DNA from: Chara braunii
Lineage: Eukaryota > Streptophyta > Charophyceae > Charales > Characeae
DNA length: 30,008 nucleotides
Reading direction: 5' to 3'
NCBI GenBank assembly: GCA_003427395.1
Contig: BFEA01000676.1
Span: forward strand, 402,434 to 432,441
Positions 1 through 11,129 of this stretch are shown here, one piece after another. A program made the translations under genes and the position numbers. The number at the start of each line of letters is the position of its first letter. The stretch's first letter is position 1. The notes under the pieces are model-generated. The model was not told where the DNA came from. It saw nothing but the letters and a program-made list of their open reading frames with translations, and made no database searches.

Positions 1-66
<66 letters not shown>
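1..66. repeat. (AG)n microsatellite at window start
   Basis: A pure AG dinucleotide run reaches the window edge, so its true length is unknown. The same kind of tract occurs at 1586-1752, 5450-5533 and, as TC, at 29966-30008. The last three sit directly outside terminal-repeat sequence, and this one is followed within 40 bases by the same terminal-type sequence. That makes it part of a pattern rather than a random microsatellite. Serine-leucine or arginine-glutamate reading frames across it are artefacts. Confidence 0.97.
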
Positions 67-68
<2 letters not shown>

Positions 69-100
69 GTGATTGGGAGAGGGCCCGAGCTCGTGGCTTT

Positions 101-298
101 AACCCGAAAAGGCATTGACAGATACTTGTTGAGCAGGGAATGAATTCGCAGTTTTCGGTGTTTTTTAACCGGAAAAGGCATTGACAGATACTAGTTGAAC
201 AACGAATCAATTTGCAGATATCGGTTTTATTTAACCGGAAAAGGCATTGACAGATACTAGTTGAACAAGGAATAAATTCGCAGATATCAGTTTTCGAC
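101..298. repeat. Three tandem 66-bp repeats
   Basis: Copies start near 101, 167 and 233, each beginning with a form of AACCGGAAAAGGCATTGACA followed by GATACTAGTTGAAC and a degenerate half of the 22-bp palindrome. A fourth copy starts at 1766, just after the second GA tract. The unit is terminal-repeat material. No coding potential is seen. Confidence 0.85.
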
Positions 299-350
299 AG
301 ACTTCCTTAATGAAGTGTCAAACCGTCATTGGCTCTCTGTGGAGATCCGT

Positions 351-830
351 TTGGTGACTGAGCACCTTTAACAAGTGTCAAACAGTTGTTGGCTATCTGT
401 GCGGATGGCCACGCACTCTAAGGGAACCTTGATGCTGGGTGTGGATTTGCTTGCCGCAGGTTAGCAATCGGCGGACAATCTTGGATGTTGAAGTCCGCCA
501 CCGGGATAAGGTTTGACGGTCTGTGGTGGGCCTTCCTGTTGGATCTGGATCTGTTTTGAGCAGAGTTTCGCACTCCACAAACAGAATTGAACTCTAGATC
601 CCGCAGGTTATCAGTTGTTGGGCAGTCTTTGATGCTCAATCGCAACTAGGGCTAGGGTTGTGGGTCTGTGGTGGTCCTTCCTGTTGGACCGGGATCTGTT
701 TCGAACAGAGTCTCGCTCTCCACAAACATAATTGAACTACAGGTCCCGCATGTTATCAGTTGTTGGGCAGTCTTTGATGCTTAATTGCAACCGGGGCTAG
801 GTTTGCCGTCGTTTCTGTTGAATGGGATAT
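351..830. repeat. Terminal-repeat-type sequence with about 145-bp tandem repeats
   Basis: Bases 351 to about 620 are a direct copy of 1825 to about 2095; both start with TTGGTGACTGAGCACC. Within the stretch, a unit containing CAGTTGTTGGGCAGTCTT recurs at about 611 and 756, with a weaker version near 465, giving a period near 145 bp. Short open frames on the minus strand here have no recognisable features and are probably chance. Confidence 0.7.
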
Positions 831-2600
<1,770 letters not shown>

Positions 2601-2720
2601 TCGCACCTATTGCAACTATTGCCTCTCGCACCTATATCTACTACTTCATATCCACCATTCCAAAGTGCACATGCACATGCACATCATGTTCCACAAGATT
2701 GTATTTCAACACGTTTTCCC
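2601..2720. other. Short A/C-rich spacer
   Basis: Simple repeats such as CTCTCGCACCTAT (twice) and ACATGC (twice) precede the end of the gene at 2721. Nothing else is seen. Confidence 0.4.
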
Positions 2721-3721
2721 TTAAACACAAGGTCTGACCACCCGTCCGTATCTTGTGACATACGGGGTTTCTCGCAGGAGAGGTCGTGAACGGAAGCCAT
2801 ACATAGCATTCATAGATGAGCCATACACATGCATCTGTGGCTCGTCGACTGTTGCATTCTCCGAAAACACTGTCATGTATTTCATCATAACAAACCCTTT
2901 TGGTCGTGCTACGGAATTCCCTATACAGTATCGTATTTCGAACACTTTCTCTTCCACCTCATGCCACAATGATAAACATCTGACCTGACCTGCTCTCACG
3001 AAATCTGACCGCCCATCTACATCGGGGCGAGACATCACCGGCTTGAACTTGGATCCTTGAAGTACCATCTCGTTCCGCGACACGAGCACAACTGCATCTA
3101 CGAGTTTTCTACTTTTGTGTGAAGAAGCCACACATAGCACTCTGGCGAAAGGACATCCGTCATCAATCAACGGCACACACCAATATGATATAGCTTGTGG
3201 AGAAGTCCCTAGGCAACGGGGTGGGTAGTGTTCCAAGAATGAACAATGACGAGCGCAGTCGACCAACTCTTGCTTCTGCGACCTTCCCCAAGTTCGTGGC
3301 GAAGATGTGATGTACTCATTGCCAAGGCAACGTCTGAAGCTGGTACGGTAGCGTATCAGTTTACCCTTATCGTCAGGATCTTTGGCTGGAGGACACCATC
3401 AAGCAGTGTGATGAGGTTCCCGAACTCCAACATGTTGGCAAACTTGTAATGGCTTGCCCAAGGGCAGGCACACTTCATTGCCTTCCAATCGTTATCGTTT
3501 CATTCGTCGAGATGTCGGTTCATGTACGGGACGACGGTCATCCATGGGTCCTCTTCGAAGTCCTCCTCGGTTGCTCTGTCGATCCACGTTTGACCGTCAT
3601 GATGCCGCACCGATCTCGCACAAGGTGAAAATGGTCTTGCTAAGCGCATGTGCGTCTCGGGACTCAAGCGCATGTGCGTCTCGGGACTCATGCTGATGCT
3701 TGTCGAAGGTCTCGACGACAT
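2721..3721 (-). pseudogene. Unidentified element protein, family copy A1 (decayed)
   Basis: I do not recognise this protein. The start is the ATG at 3721-3719, and the N-terminus contains a 24-bp tandem duplication at about 3646-3693 (PETHMRLS twice). Blocks such as EDPWMTVVPY, YKFANM.EFG, DCARHCSFLEHYP and GFVMMKYMTVF match the neighbouring gene at 4319-5250 in the same order, so the two are paralogues. The copy is broken by TGA at 3502-3500 (aligned with tryptophan in the paralogue), TGA at 3358-3356 and a frameshift near 3270. After the frameshift, 181 codons are open to the end at 2721. Its last conserved blocks weakly resemble the family at 7345-11052. Function unknown; certainly not functional as it stands. 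Confidence 0.7.
3646..3693. repeat. 24-bp tandem duplication inside copy A1
   Basis: GCGCATGTGCGTCTCGGGAC plus four bases occurs twice in succession. It preserves the frame (eight codons) and is absent from the paralogue at 5250. Confidence 0.85.
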
Positions 3722-4318
3722 TACGCTCCCTACATATCACGCACACACAAATGACACATACGGACGTGTAGACCGTCGTTAATAAAGTTGGCCAATGATA
3801 AGTCCCCTGGTGCGGCCAACACTGAATCGTCACGCCCCGTACTATATATCGACAAGCTCCTCACTTAAGCAAAGTGCGAGTGAACTCTCACTTACGTGCG
3901 AGTTAAGTCGCACTCGGATGGAGAGGCAGGTGCGCACACCATCAGAGTGATGATTAAATATGGACACTGGCTTGTCATTTGTATATTCCCGGATGAAAAT
4001 GTCATCAAAACTTTGCATGGACGAATTCGCAACATAGATTCATGACATTCACTCAAGCGAATTGCTCGGGGTTCAAAGCACAAGTGCGAGTGAACTCGCA
4101 GTTAGATGGAGAGCTAGGTGGTCACACCACTGAAGTGGAATGCTCAGGGTGCACACTGCAAGTGCGAGTGAACTCGCACTTAGATGGAGAGACAGGTGCG
4201 CACACCATGAGCTTATGTGTGTAATGTATAAGGAAATCGGCGTGTCCTTTTGTATTCCCGGATGACATTATCGTCATTTTTTAACATGGACACAATACAT
4301 AACATCCGTTCATAACTT
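3722..4318. other. Intergenic spacer with a cluster of palindromic boxes
   Basis: No gene is seen. Three 22-bp palindromes lie at 3872-3893, 4082-4103 and 4160-4181; the last has perfect eight-base arms. Each is followed by a phrase close to AGATGGAGAG and GGTGCGCACACCAT, also found beside the palindromes in the long terminal repeats (6578-6602 and, inverted, 28766-28792). The cluster is therefore derived from terminal-repeat sequence. Confidence 0.7.
4160..4181. promoter_or_regulatory. Perfect 22-bp interrupted palindrome
   Basis: Arms AAGTGCGA and TCGCACTT are separated by GTGAAC. It is one of the best-preserved copies of the dispersed box. The arm centres are 14 bp apart and the inner TGCGA/TCGCA cores about 11 bp apart, which would suit a dimeric DNA-binding protein. 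Regulatory function is inference only. Confidence 0.5.
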
Positions 4319-5250
4319 TCACTTCCACCGATGACTACAGGCCGGTGTGTACATGCGTTCATTCAAAGTTCGAACAGGCGACCCGAACGTAAGACACTGC
4401 GGCGCATCGACTAGAGCATCTTCCGCAAACATCGAAATGTATTTCATGCGAACGAACCCGGTCCTTCCGGCCAGAGACCTGCCTATAGCATCCCGTATAG
4501 AGGACACTTGAGCTTCAACCTCACGCCATGCGTACACGTCGTCCACCTTACCCCCGATTACCAAATCCCATGTCCCTTCGAATTCGATTGTGAGCAAACT
4601 CATCCCATCTCTCCCGAGGTGCAACTCATTCCTGGACACGCACACCACAGCGTCAGTCAAGGTCCTATTCCGATTCGAACACGCGACGCAAAGGACCCTA
4701 GATAACAATAACTTCCCGAGACGCAATCTAACACAGCAGTAGGAAACTGCTCGAGGCATCAGCCCTGAAGAGCGCAACGGGTACTCGTCGAGAAACTCGG
4801 AATGTCGTGCACAGACAAGTAACTCGTGTTTCAGCGCACGGGACCATGTGCACGGCGAAGCAGTCACGACGTTGTAGGCCAACACATTGTGATGACGAGC
4901 AATATTCAGCTTTGCACTCAAGCGACGGCACCGAACTGAACTGAGCATAGCTCTAGGCACGGGAATGAAACTCCCAAACTCGCACATGTTAGCGAACTTG
5001 TAGTCGTCCGCCCACGGACACTCCCTGACTCCCTGAGCATTTTGTCCCATTCATGCTCGTTCCACGAGTCCAGGGGAGCATCAGTGAACGGGACGACCTT
5101 CATCCAAGGATCACACTCCAAGTCATCTCTTGTCGCACCGTCAATAACAGTGGAGTCTCCACTGCCGGAGATGCGCAGCGCGCATGGGGGAAAAGGGTAT
5201 GCCATGTGCTCACGCCAAACACCCGGGATAATCCACTCCGAGATGGCCAT
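4319..5250 (-). pseudogene. Unidentified element protein, family copy A2 (single frameshift)
   Basis: This paralogue of 2721-3721 is not a family I can name. The ATG at 5250-5248 opens MAISEWIIPGVWREHMAYPF. Conserved blocks in order are CDPWMKVVPF, CPWADDYKFANMCEFGSF, CARHSEFLDEYPLR, a hydrophobic RVLCVACSN, VVCVSRNEL, WREVEAQVSSIRDAIGRSL and GFVRMKYISMF. The only visible lesion is a frameshift at 5021-5036, where the 8-bp unit CTCCCTGA is duplicated in tandem. One unit fewer would put both parts in one frame of about 308 codons ending at 4319. The last part weakly resembles the family at 7345-11052 (a V-L-x-x-A stretch, then R-x8-R-x-E). No signal peptide, membrane segment or known catalytic motif is evident. 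Confidence 0.7.
5021..5036. repeat. 8-bp tandem duplication causing a frameshift
   Basis: CTCCCTGA CTCCCTGA. The reading frames on the two sides differ by exactly the shift that an extra eight bases would create, and the paralogue has a single equivalent stretch. Confidence 0.8.
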
Positions 5251-5449
5251 CGCGATCGACAAACGCCCTACAGGCCACAATAAAAAAAATCAGCAAATGC
5301 ATACACCCAACTCACTGGGAAAGAAAATAACCATGCCCCCCAAGGACGTCCGTCGAAACTCCGATGACGGGCGTCTTGTTGAACACGACCACCACCGCAC
5401 GGCCGCACTGCACCCAGCCGGGCGAGAGGTACATCAACAGGCATGGCAG

Positions 5450-5533
<84 letters not shown>
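5450..5533. repeat. (GA)n tip of the left terminal repeat
   Basis: About 84 bp of GA with one interruption near 5477 (GAAAGA). The next bases, TCTAGTTGAACAGCGAG, match the inverted right end next to its TC tract. Confidence 0.93.
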
Positions 5534-5535
<2 letters not shown>

Positions 5536-5542
5536 CTAGTTG

Positions 5543-5564
5543 AACAGCGAGTCAATTCGCAGTT
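5543..5564. promoter_or_regulatory. 22-bp palindromic box at the left TIR tip
   Basis: AACAGCGA, spacer GTCAAT, TCGCAGTT, placed 10 bp inside the GA tract. Its inverted counterpart is at 29936-29957. A position this close to the tip would fit a transposase or other end-binding protein. Confidence 0.5.
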
Positions 5565-5783
5565 CTCGGTGTTCGACAGAGCACCTCAAGGAAGTGTCAA
5601 ACAACACTACATGTATGCAACGCCGAACACTCATCGGTACGTATACAAGCAATGGAAGTGATCACGGGCCTTCTGCATCGGTTGAAATGACCACCTTTAC
5701 GAAGTGCCAAACAGTCGGCAGTCCGAGGTGTTTAGTGCTAAAAGCATTCTTAGGGGACCTTGCGGCCGCGTTCAAAACTTCTT

Positions 5784-6333
5784 GGCGTAGCACTAGATGC
5801 CTACCGAACAGTTTTGGATGTCGATCGTATGGACCCATCATATGATGCTTACATGCAAGCAGTGGCTGATTGCAGGACCTTCTATCCGGTGTGGATCTTT
5901 GAGAGCAGGTTTGTCGCAATCCACCGTTAGATCCATTCCGGCGAGGGGGACCTACCATCCTGCTGCTGTTTACTGTACCCATCACGTGGTAATCGACGAC
6001 GTGAGGAACCGACAATGAAAATTCGCAGGGGATTTTGCGACCGTGTTTGAAACGTATTGGCGTAGCACTAGATGCTCACCAAGCAGTTCTGGATATCGGG
6101 TATATCGACACATCATATGATGCCTTACAAGCAAACTGTGGTTGGATCCCGGTCCCCATCCCCGGTGTGGATATTTAAAAGCAGTTTTGACGTAATCCAC
6201 CGTTAGATCTTCATCGGAGTGGCGGACCGGTCATCCTGCCGCGGTTCAGTGTAGTCATCATGTGGGAGTCGACAACACAAGAACCCGATGATGTTCCAAT
6301 TGAGACGTTCTCTTGCTTCGTGATGTGCAGGTG
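5784..6333. repeat. 275-bp direct duplication within the left TIR
   Basis: GGCGTAGCACTAGATGC occurs at 5784 and 6059, with the flanking TGGATGTCG/TGGATATCGG, CATCATATGATGC, GTGTGGAT, AATCCACCGTTAGAT and CATCCTGC blocks following in the same order. The right TIR has the same duplication with the same spacing (29148 and 29423), so it predates the divergence of the two ends. Confidence 0.8.
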
Positions 6334-6555
6334 CTTACCGGTGGTTCGTTCGATCCCCTCCTTGACATGAGCATCTTTTTATCGAAAACATGCATGCATT
6401 CCATCACATGAAGATGAGAGATCGAAACATTTGCAAGGTCACCATTGTGAAAATCGGGAGAAACGGAGAGAGGGAAACATTTGCAGGTTGCCTGTTGTTT
6501 TTGTGAAGGTCAAGTTGAAGCAAAGTGCGAGGGAATTGCTCGGGGTTCACACCAG

Positions 6556-6577
6556 AAGTGCGAATGAACTCGCACTT
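6556..6577. promoter_or_regulatory. Perfect 22-bp interrupted palindrome in the left TIR
   Basis: AAGTGCGA, ATGAAC, TCGCACTT. It pairs with the inverted copy at 28793-28814 in the right TIR. A degenerate half-site lies just upstream at about 6532. Confidence 0.55.
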
Positions 6578-6915
6578 AGATGGAGAAGCAGGTGCGCACA
6601 CCATCAGCGCGATGATGTACTATGGACATTGGCTTGTCATTTGTGTATTACCGGGTGAAAATGTCATGAAATCTTTGTGTGGAGAAGATACATATCCATT
6701 CCTATAAGTAACTCTTGTCATCGCCTTCAAGTTGCGTAGTATTTTTGTAAAGGTGAAGTTGCACACCACAAGGAGAGTTTCCATAAATCATTCAATGCAA
6801 AAAAATCATTCAATGGCAAATTGCAAAGTACACGGAGGCGTTTCCAAAAACAATTCAATGCAAAATTGCAAAGTACACGGAAACTTTCCAAAATTCACAA
6901 AGTACATGGAGCCTT

Positions 6916-7344
6916 TCCAATAATCATTGAAGGACACGTTCTAAAGCACATGTAGGCATTCCAAAAATCATTCAAACCCACGTCGTATAGTCTACATGAC
7001 ATGCCCTCATCTACAGAAGACGCTTCCATACAGTCTATATGACACGCCCTCGTCGCCAGAAGCCGAAAGTTCTGCATTACACTTGAAACAAACCCTACCT
7101 CTAATACGAACATGTCGAACACAAGTTCAACCGAAGTCCTACATGAAAGTTGATTCAAGCCGAAGACCTACACAATCGCTGATTCGTGCCGAAGTCCTGC
7201 TTTAGAGAAAAGGTCATCTGACCCCGACACGATGTTGACCTGCCTACACAAGTCCCACACAGAAGCTCATCCAAGGCCGACATTATGTCCACAACGTGAT
7301 AGGGCCAGACTGACTACAAAAGGAGTGAGGTGATAAATGCGAGT
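6916..7344. other. Spacer between left TIR and first interior gene
   Basis: No gene is seen. Two similar phrases with TCTACATGACATGCCCTC and TCTATATGACACGCCCTC occur about 50 bp apart (near 6988 and 7035), followed by four loose repeats around CCGAAGTCCT/CCGAAGACCT. The remainder is unremarkable. Confidence 0.45.
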
Positions 7345-8095
7345 TTATTCACATATAGAATCCGAATATCCTGAGACGATGAGTACCTTCGTAGCGTGTA
7401 TCGCGTGAAAAAAGTTAGGACGATCTTCATGGTAACAGCATGTACAGTCTTCGAGTAGCCTCCCGCGATCGTCGTCGTTGCGCTCGTCTATGTTGAACTC
7501 GATTAAAAGGACTTGGTTCGGTAATTCGGGCCTGAAGATTTGCTTCCATATTCGGTAAGTCGTGCATGAGTATATCTCGTAAAACTCTCGATTCAAATTG
7601 CTACAGTGACGGATTTGGAACGGACAACGGTCTCCCCAGAATGGTGGACTGTCATCATCTTCTCTCACGCCGGATACAAGGAATAATTCTCCATCCAAGC
7701 ACGAGGCGATATGCATGATGAAGATCGTTAAGAAAAACGTAATGGTAGGCTCACAACCTTCTGGCATTCTATCAAAAGATGTGCTGGTTACGTACGAATA
7801 ATACAAACAGCTTCTCAACCCCCCTTCAGACGCAATGTAGAAATCAATTCTGACGACGGGCCTGTCGTGTAGCGTGACCATCACAATGTACTGAAAAGCT
7901 GGGATAGGCGGGGGCGAAACATACGGCTGGACACGATCGCGAACATCTTCGGGGACCGGAATCTGGGAAGCCAATGTTGCCAAACCACTCTAAACCATAA
8001 ATGTTCTCAGCTGCGGCAACAACTGCACTTCGTAGACTTTCGCAGTAGCCGAGGTCTCTGACAACGATCATCCCACTGAAACTTCCAGACGACAT
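7345..8095 (-). pseudogene. Unidentified paralogue family, copy C
   Basis: The ATG at 8095-8093 opens MSSGSFSGMIVVRDLGY, in the context GCAGGATG that is also found at the start of the copy at 11052. One frameshift near 7985 moves the frame; from there about 210 codons are open to the TAA at 7345. It is homologous to the copies at 8382-9272 and 10159-11052. The shared features are a hydrophobic ELFLVSG stretch, an IR.....L..E core, a YRIWKQIF block, V.LIEFNIDERND near the end and a final DCTCCYHED stretch that parallels DCPYCEDGH in copy B2. At about 250 residues it is shorter than those copies (296-297). Function unknown. The cysteine/histidine-rich tail might bind metal, which is inference. 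Confidence 0.6.
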
Positions 8096-8201
8096 CCTGC
8101 ATAAGAAGAGAGAACAGCGCCCTTGCGATTGTCAAACATTCCACCTTGTCATACACAAAGAGGTAGGTAAACGGTGAAGTTGAGACCGACTGATGTTGGC
8201 A

Positions 8202-8223
8202 AAGTGCGAATGAACTCGTAATT
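8202..8223. promoter_or_regulatory. Palindromic box between copies C and B1
   Basis: AAGTGCGA, ATGAAC, TCGTAATT. The right arm has two mismatches. It lies about 100 bp upstream of copy C (which reads left) and 160 bp downstream of copy B1. Confidence 0.4.
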
Positions 8224-8381
8224 AGATAGACAGTTTGTCATGCAACGGGGTATACCGAAGGGGATGGGGCATTATGAACGAGAGATAAGTAAGGGGGAGA
8301 ACATGAAATTCAATGGGCTGTAAGCATAGTGCGAGTCTATTCACAGTAGAGAAAACACGAAGCAACTAATTCAGAACGCCG

Positions 8382-9272
8382 CTAGTGAAGGTGTAGATGT
8401 CCAGCATCGCAGTAAGGGAAGTTGCACACATATCTCGTCTTCCCGTTGCACCGTGTCACTGCCTGAGGTCCGGAGGCTGAATAATCTAGATGGCGGTAAA
8501 CAAATCGCAATTCGTTGTCCCTATGTTCGACTGTGAAATTTATTTCGGCGCAGCCATAGAAGAGGTAGTGAAGTTATTGGTGCACCAAATAGTCAACCCG
8601 CAAATGCAGCTCATCTTTGAGTGCTTGATCTATGGCGAACCTGTTTTTGAACCGTGCAAGGGAACCAGTAGGGCCGAATGTGTGAAACGTTTGAAAAGAA
8701 GTGAGTTTGACACCGTAAAATTCCTCCCTCGCGAGAAAAAGAGCTCTCATTCGTCGACCGTCCACCTTCACGGCAGTGAAGAGCATCACGACGGTGGTGC
8801 CTCGATTACACACCCTCACTCGATCGAAGTAGTCTATGATCACCGGGGCCGACTTCGTCGGTTGGCCGACGCGAAACCAGGCACACAGTCTTTGATGCAA
8901 CTTGTCCAACGACGCCCACTTAAGTTTCACACATACAATGTGCCATGCTTCAACCATCTTAGAAGTTTGGACGGGTTCCTCTTCGACGAGTTCCCTCTTC
9001 AGAAGTGACTCCAACCCGATAGGGTATGCCTTCATCAGAGTGTACAGGTACCAAAAGTTCGACCCTGCATCATGGCAAATCCGAAGGTGTTTTTCTTTCG
9101 CACTTTGCCACGAAGGGATTTCCCCGTCCGGGGCAACATCATTTTCGCGGTGCAGGTAGTCACCGTCCAGACCAGAGCGTCCAATGTCTTCTCAAATGTT
9201 CTTCGAAAAAATGATCAGATCGATCTCTGACGCTGAGGAGTTCCTACTCTGCGATGAAGTCCCGATATCCAT
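8382..9272 (-). pseudogene. Unidentified paralogue family, copy B1 (two in-frame stops)
   Basis: The ATG at 9272-9270 (MDIGTSSQSRNSSASEID) starts a 296-codon frame that runs without any frameshift to the TAG at 8382. It is interrupted by TGA at 9194-9192 and TAA at 8576-8574. Aligned to copy B2, the TGA stands where B2 has tryptophan, and the TAA where B2 has a CAA glutamine. Shared blocks are DLII...., DSDYLH/DGDYLH, LCAWF, PVIIDY, CNRGT, FLAREEF, RFKNRFAID and INFTVEHRDN, with an ending FPYCDAGH. Not recognised as any known family. The equal length of B1 and B2 and their conserved ends show that the real protein was about 296 residues. Confidence 0.68.
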
Positions 9273-9303
9273 TCTGCATCAGCGAAGAAACGCAAGTAAG
9301 CGC

Positions 9304-9871
9304 GTCAGCTGCGATTCTCCCAAGTGCATAAGCAACAAATACAGGATCTTGATATTCACGAAAGGGTTCGATAACGCGAGAAAGCACGAGGTAGCATGTT
9401 AGCGATGACGCGCACGAAGTCTGGAAGAAATGACAACTGCGATTCTACTCCCGCTTTTGCCAGATCAGAGTGAAGCGAAGTTATACACATCTAGTAAAAG
9501 GAGCAACGGAAAAGCCTACTCGGGGTCTGATAACTGAGAATGTATTCGCACTTCGTGACTGGGTGACCGCATTTCGAACACGAATGAGTCAGTTGCGATT
9601 CTCCCCAGTGCATAAGCAACAAATACAGGATCTTGATATGCACGAAAGGGTTCGATAACGCGAGGAAGCACGAGGTAGCATGTTAGCGATGACGCGCACG
9701 GAGTCTGGAAGGAATGGCAACTACGATTATACTGCCGCTTTTGCAGATCATAATGAAGCGAAGTCACGCACATCTAGTAAAAGGAGCAACGGAAAAGCCT
9801 ACTCGGGGTGTGATAACTGAGAATGTATTCGTACTTCGTGACAGGGTGGCCGTATTTCGAACACGTCATTC
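9304..9871. repeat. 284-bp tandem duplication
   Basis: Two nearly identical copies, 9304-9587 and 9588 to about 9871. Each contains GTGCATAAGCAACAAATACAGG, shortened here to its core CATAAGCAACAAATACAGG, then GAAAGGGTTCGATAACGCGAG and AAAAGGAGCAACGGAAAAGCC. The unit lies upstream of copy B1, so its 5' region may be duplicated. Degenerate palindromic boxes (ACTGCGATTCTACTCCCGCT and a similar one) occur in each copy. Open frames across it are not convincing. Confidence 0.88.
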
Positions 9872-10158
9872 GTGCTGGAACCACCTCTTAATCTCGACTC
9901 ATTCTTATCCGGCGCAAGTCCTGCAACCACTTCTTAATCTCGACTCATTCCCAACACGTAATTTGTGTGCAACGGTCAGACCACTCTACTATTGAAGACC
10001 ACGGGGTGGAAAAAATGACAACAATGACGAGTTAGCTCAGACTAATGTCAACAACGAGGTCCTCGATGAACCGCGAGGTTGTCCTATGAGTACAACAACA
10101 AAGTGCGAACTAACTCGGAGTTGTGGAAATCCCCAAATAGGAAGGCTCACATAGCAGG
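9872..10158. other. Spacer between copies B1 and B2 with a palindromic box
   Basis: A CCTCTTAATCTCGACTCATTC phrase is repeated about 35 bp later (CTTCTTAATCTCGACTCATTC; first bases omitted). A palindromic box lies at 10101-10122 (AAGTGCGA, ACTAAC, TCGGAGTT). No gene is seen. Confidence 0.5.
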
Positions 10159-11052
10159 TCAAGGTGACTGATGTCCATCCTCACAGTAAGGACAGTCGTA
10201 GATCTGTCTCCGCCTACCACCTACGAATTCCAATGTTTGGACACCCGAACGGTGATGCGAAACTTTTCGTAGAGTGTGGTCATTTTAGTTGTCCTTGTGT
10301 TCCAACGTGAAGTATATCTCCTCACATAATTCGAAAAGGAAGTGAATTTGGGCATGCACCAAACAGTCAACCCTTTGGTTCAACTCTTTTGCGAGCGAAG
10401 GATCTATTTCGAATCGATTACGGAAGCACTTCAGAGGAGCTGCGGACGTGGGCTCGCGAAAGTCTTCCCTCACAAGGAAGAAAGCTCCTATTTGCTTACC
10501 ACAAAGCTTGGCCGCCGTGAAAAGAGTTAGTACAGGGGTGCCACGGTTGAACAAACAAACTCAGCCATGATAGTCTATGATCACAGGAAAACGCAACTGT
10601 GGCTTCCCGATGCAGTACCATGCGCAAAGTTTAGCATGGTGGTCATTCATACAATCCTAGTCTTGTTCAAAGCGCAGCGAGTCCCAGGAATCTACCATAT
10701 CCTCGACGTCTACCTTCTCCCTCTGACGGGATGGAACTTCCCAAAGTTGGACTTCTTCTAAACTCCAGTAGAGGTACTACATATTTGATCCTCTATCACG
10801 AACTATTGTAGTTTGTCTATCAACAACACGTGTTTCGGGTGCAATGTAACCGTCGAGGCCGACCCCAGCTTCGATATGCAGATAATCACTGTCAAGACTG
10901 AGCGTTCCTCGTGCCCAAATGCATTTGTTCATGATGATAAGATTTGTGTCCACATTCTCGATCGAAAAGGAATACTCGCTCACGTACGACGAGGTTTCGT
11001 ATGACGTTGTCTCGTATACAACGTCGCACGATGTTGTGTCGTCGTCATGCAT
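10159..11052 (-). pseudogene. Unidentified paralogue family, copy B2 (four in-frame stops)
   Basis: The ATG at 11052-11050 (MHDDDTTSCDVVYE) lies in the context GCAGGATG shared with copy C. The frame runs 297 codons to the TGA at 10161-10159 with no frameshift, but carries TAG at 10777, TAG at 10657, TGA at 10561 and TAA at 10285. In alignment with B1 the two TAGs face tryptophan codons, the TGA faces an arginine and the TAA faces a glutamate. Conserved blocks are DSDYLH, LCAWY, PVIIDY, FNRGTPVL, FFLVRE, NRFEID, LVHAQIHFLF, IYFTLEHKDN and a final DCPYCEDGH that looks like a small metal-binding knuckle. Function unknown. The shared lesions suggest substitution-driven decay. Confidence 0.68.
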
Positions 11053-11129
11053 CCTGCAGGACAAGAAACCGGAATTAGTTTGCAGTTAAGGAGTTCGTAG
11101 CTAACAAATCCGAATCAATTCGCATTAAA
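11053..11129. other. Short intergenic spacer with degenerate palindromes
   Basis: Two poor palindromic boxes, around 11080 and 11106 (CCGAATCAATTCGCATT), lie between the start of copy B2 and the end of the transposase-like gene. Confidence 0.4.

Larger units (their letters stand above)
5450..6915 (+). repeat. Left long terminal inverted repeat
   Basis: Read inward, it shares with the reverse complement of 28425-30008 the following: AGCGAGTCAATTCGCA (5545), TCGACAGAGCACCT (5573), GTATACAAGCAATGGAAGTG (5642), TTCTTAGGGGACCTTGCGG (5747), GGATCTTTGAGAGCAG, GATGTGCAGGTGCTTACCGG (6321), TCGATCCCCTCCT (6350), the palindrome at 6556, ATGGACATTGGCTTGTCATT (6622) and the TTGCAAAGTACACGGA blocks (6821-6890). 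The left copy has about 165 extra bases (6365-6528) that the right copy lacks. Identity looks high but not complete, with many scattered substitutions. Short open frames here are not genes. Confidence 0.85.

Noticed and set aside
5042-5539. 165-codon plus-strand ORF
   Set aside because: It overlaps gene A2 on the opposite strand and runs into the GA tract.
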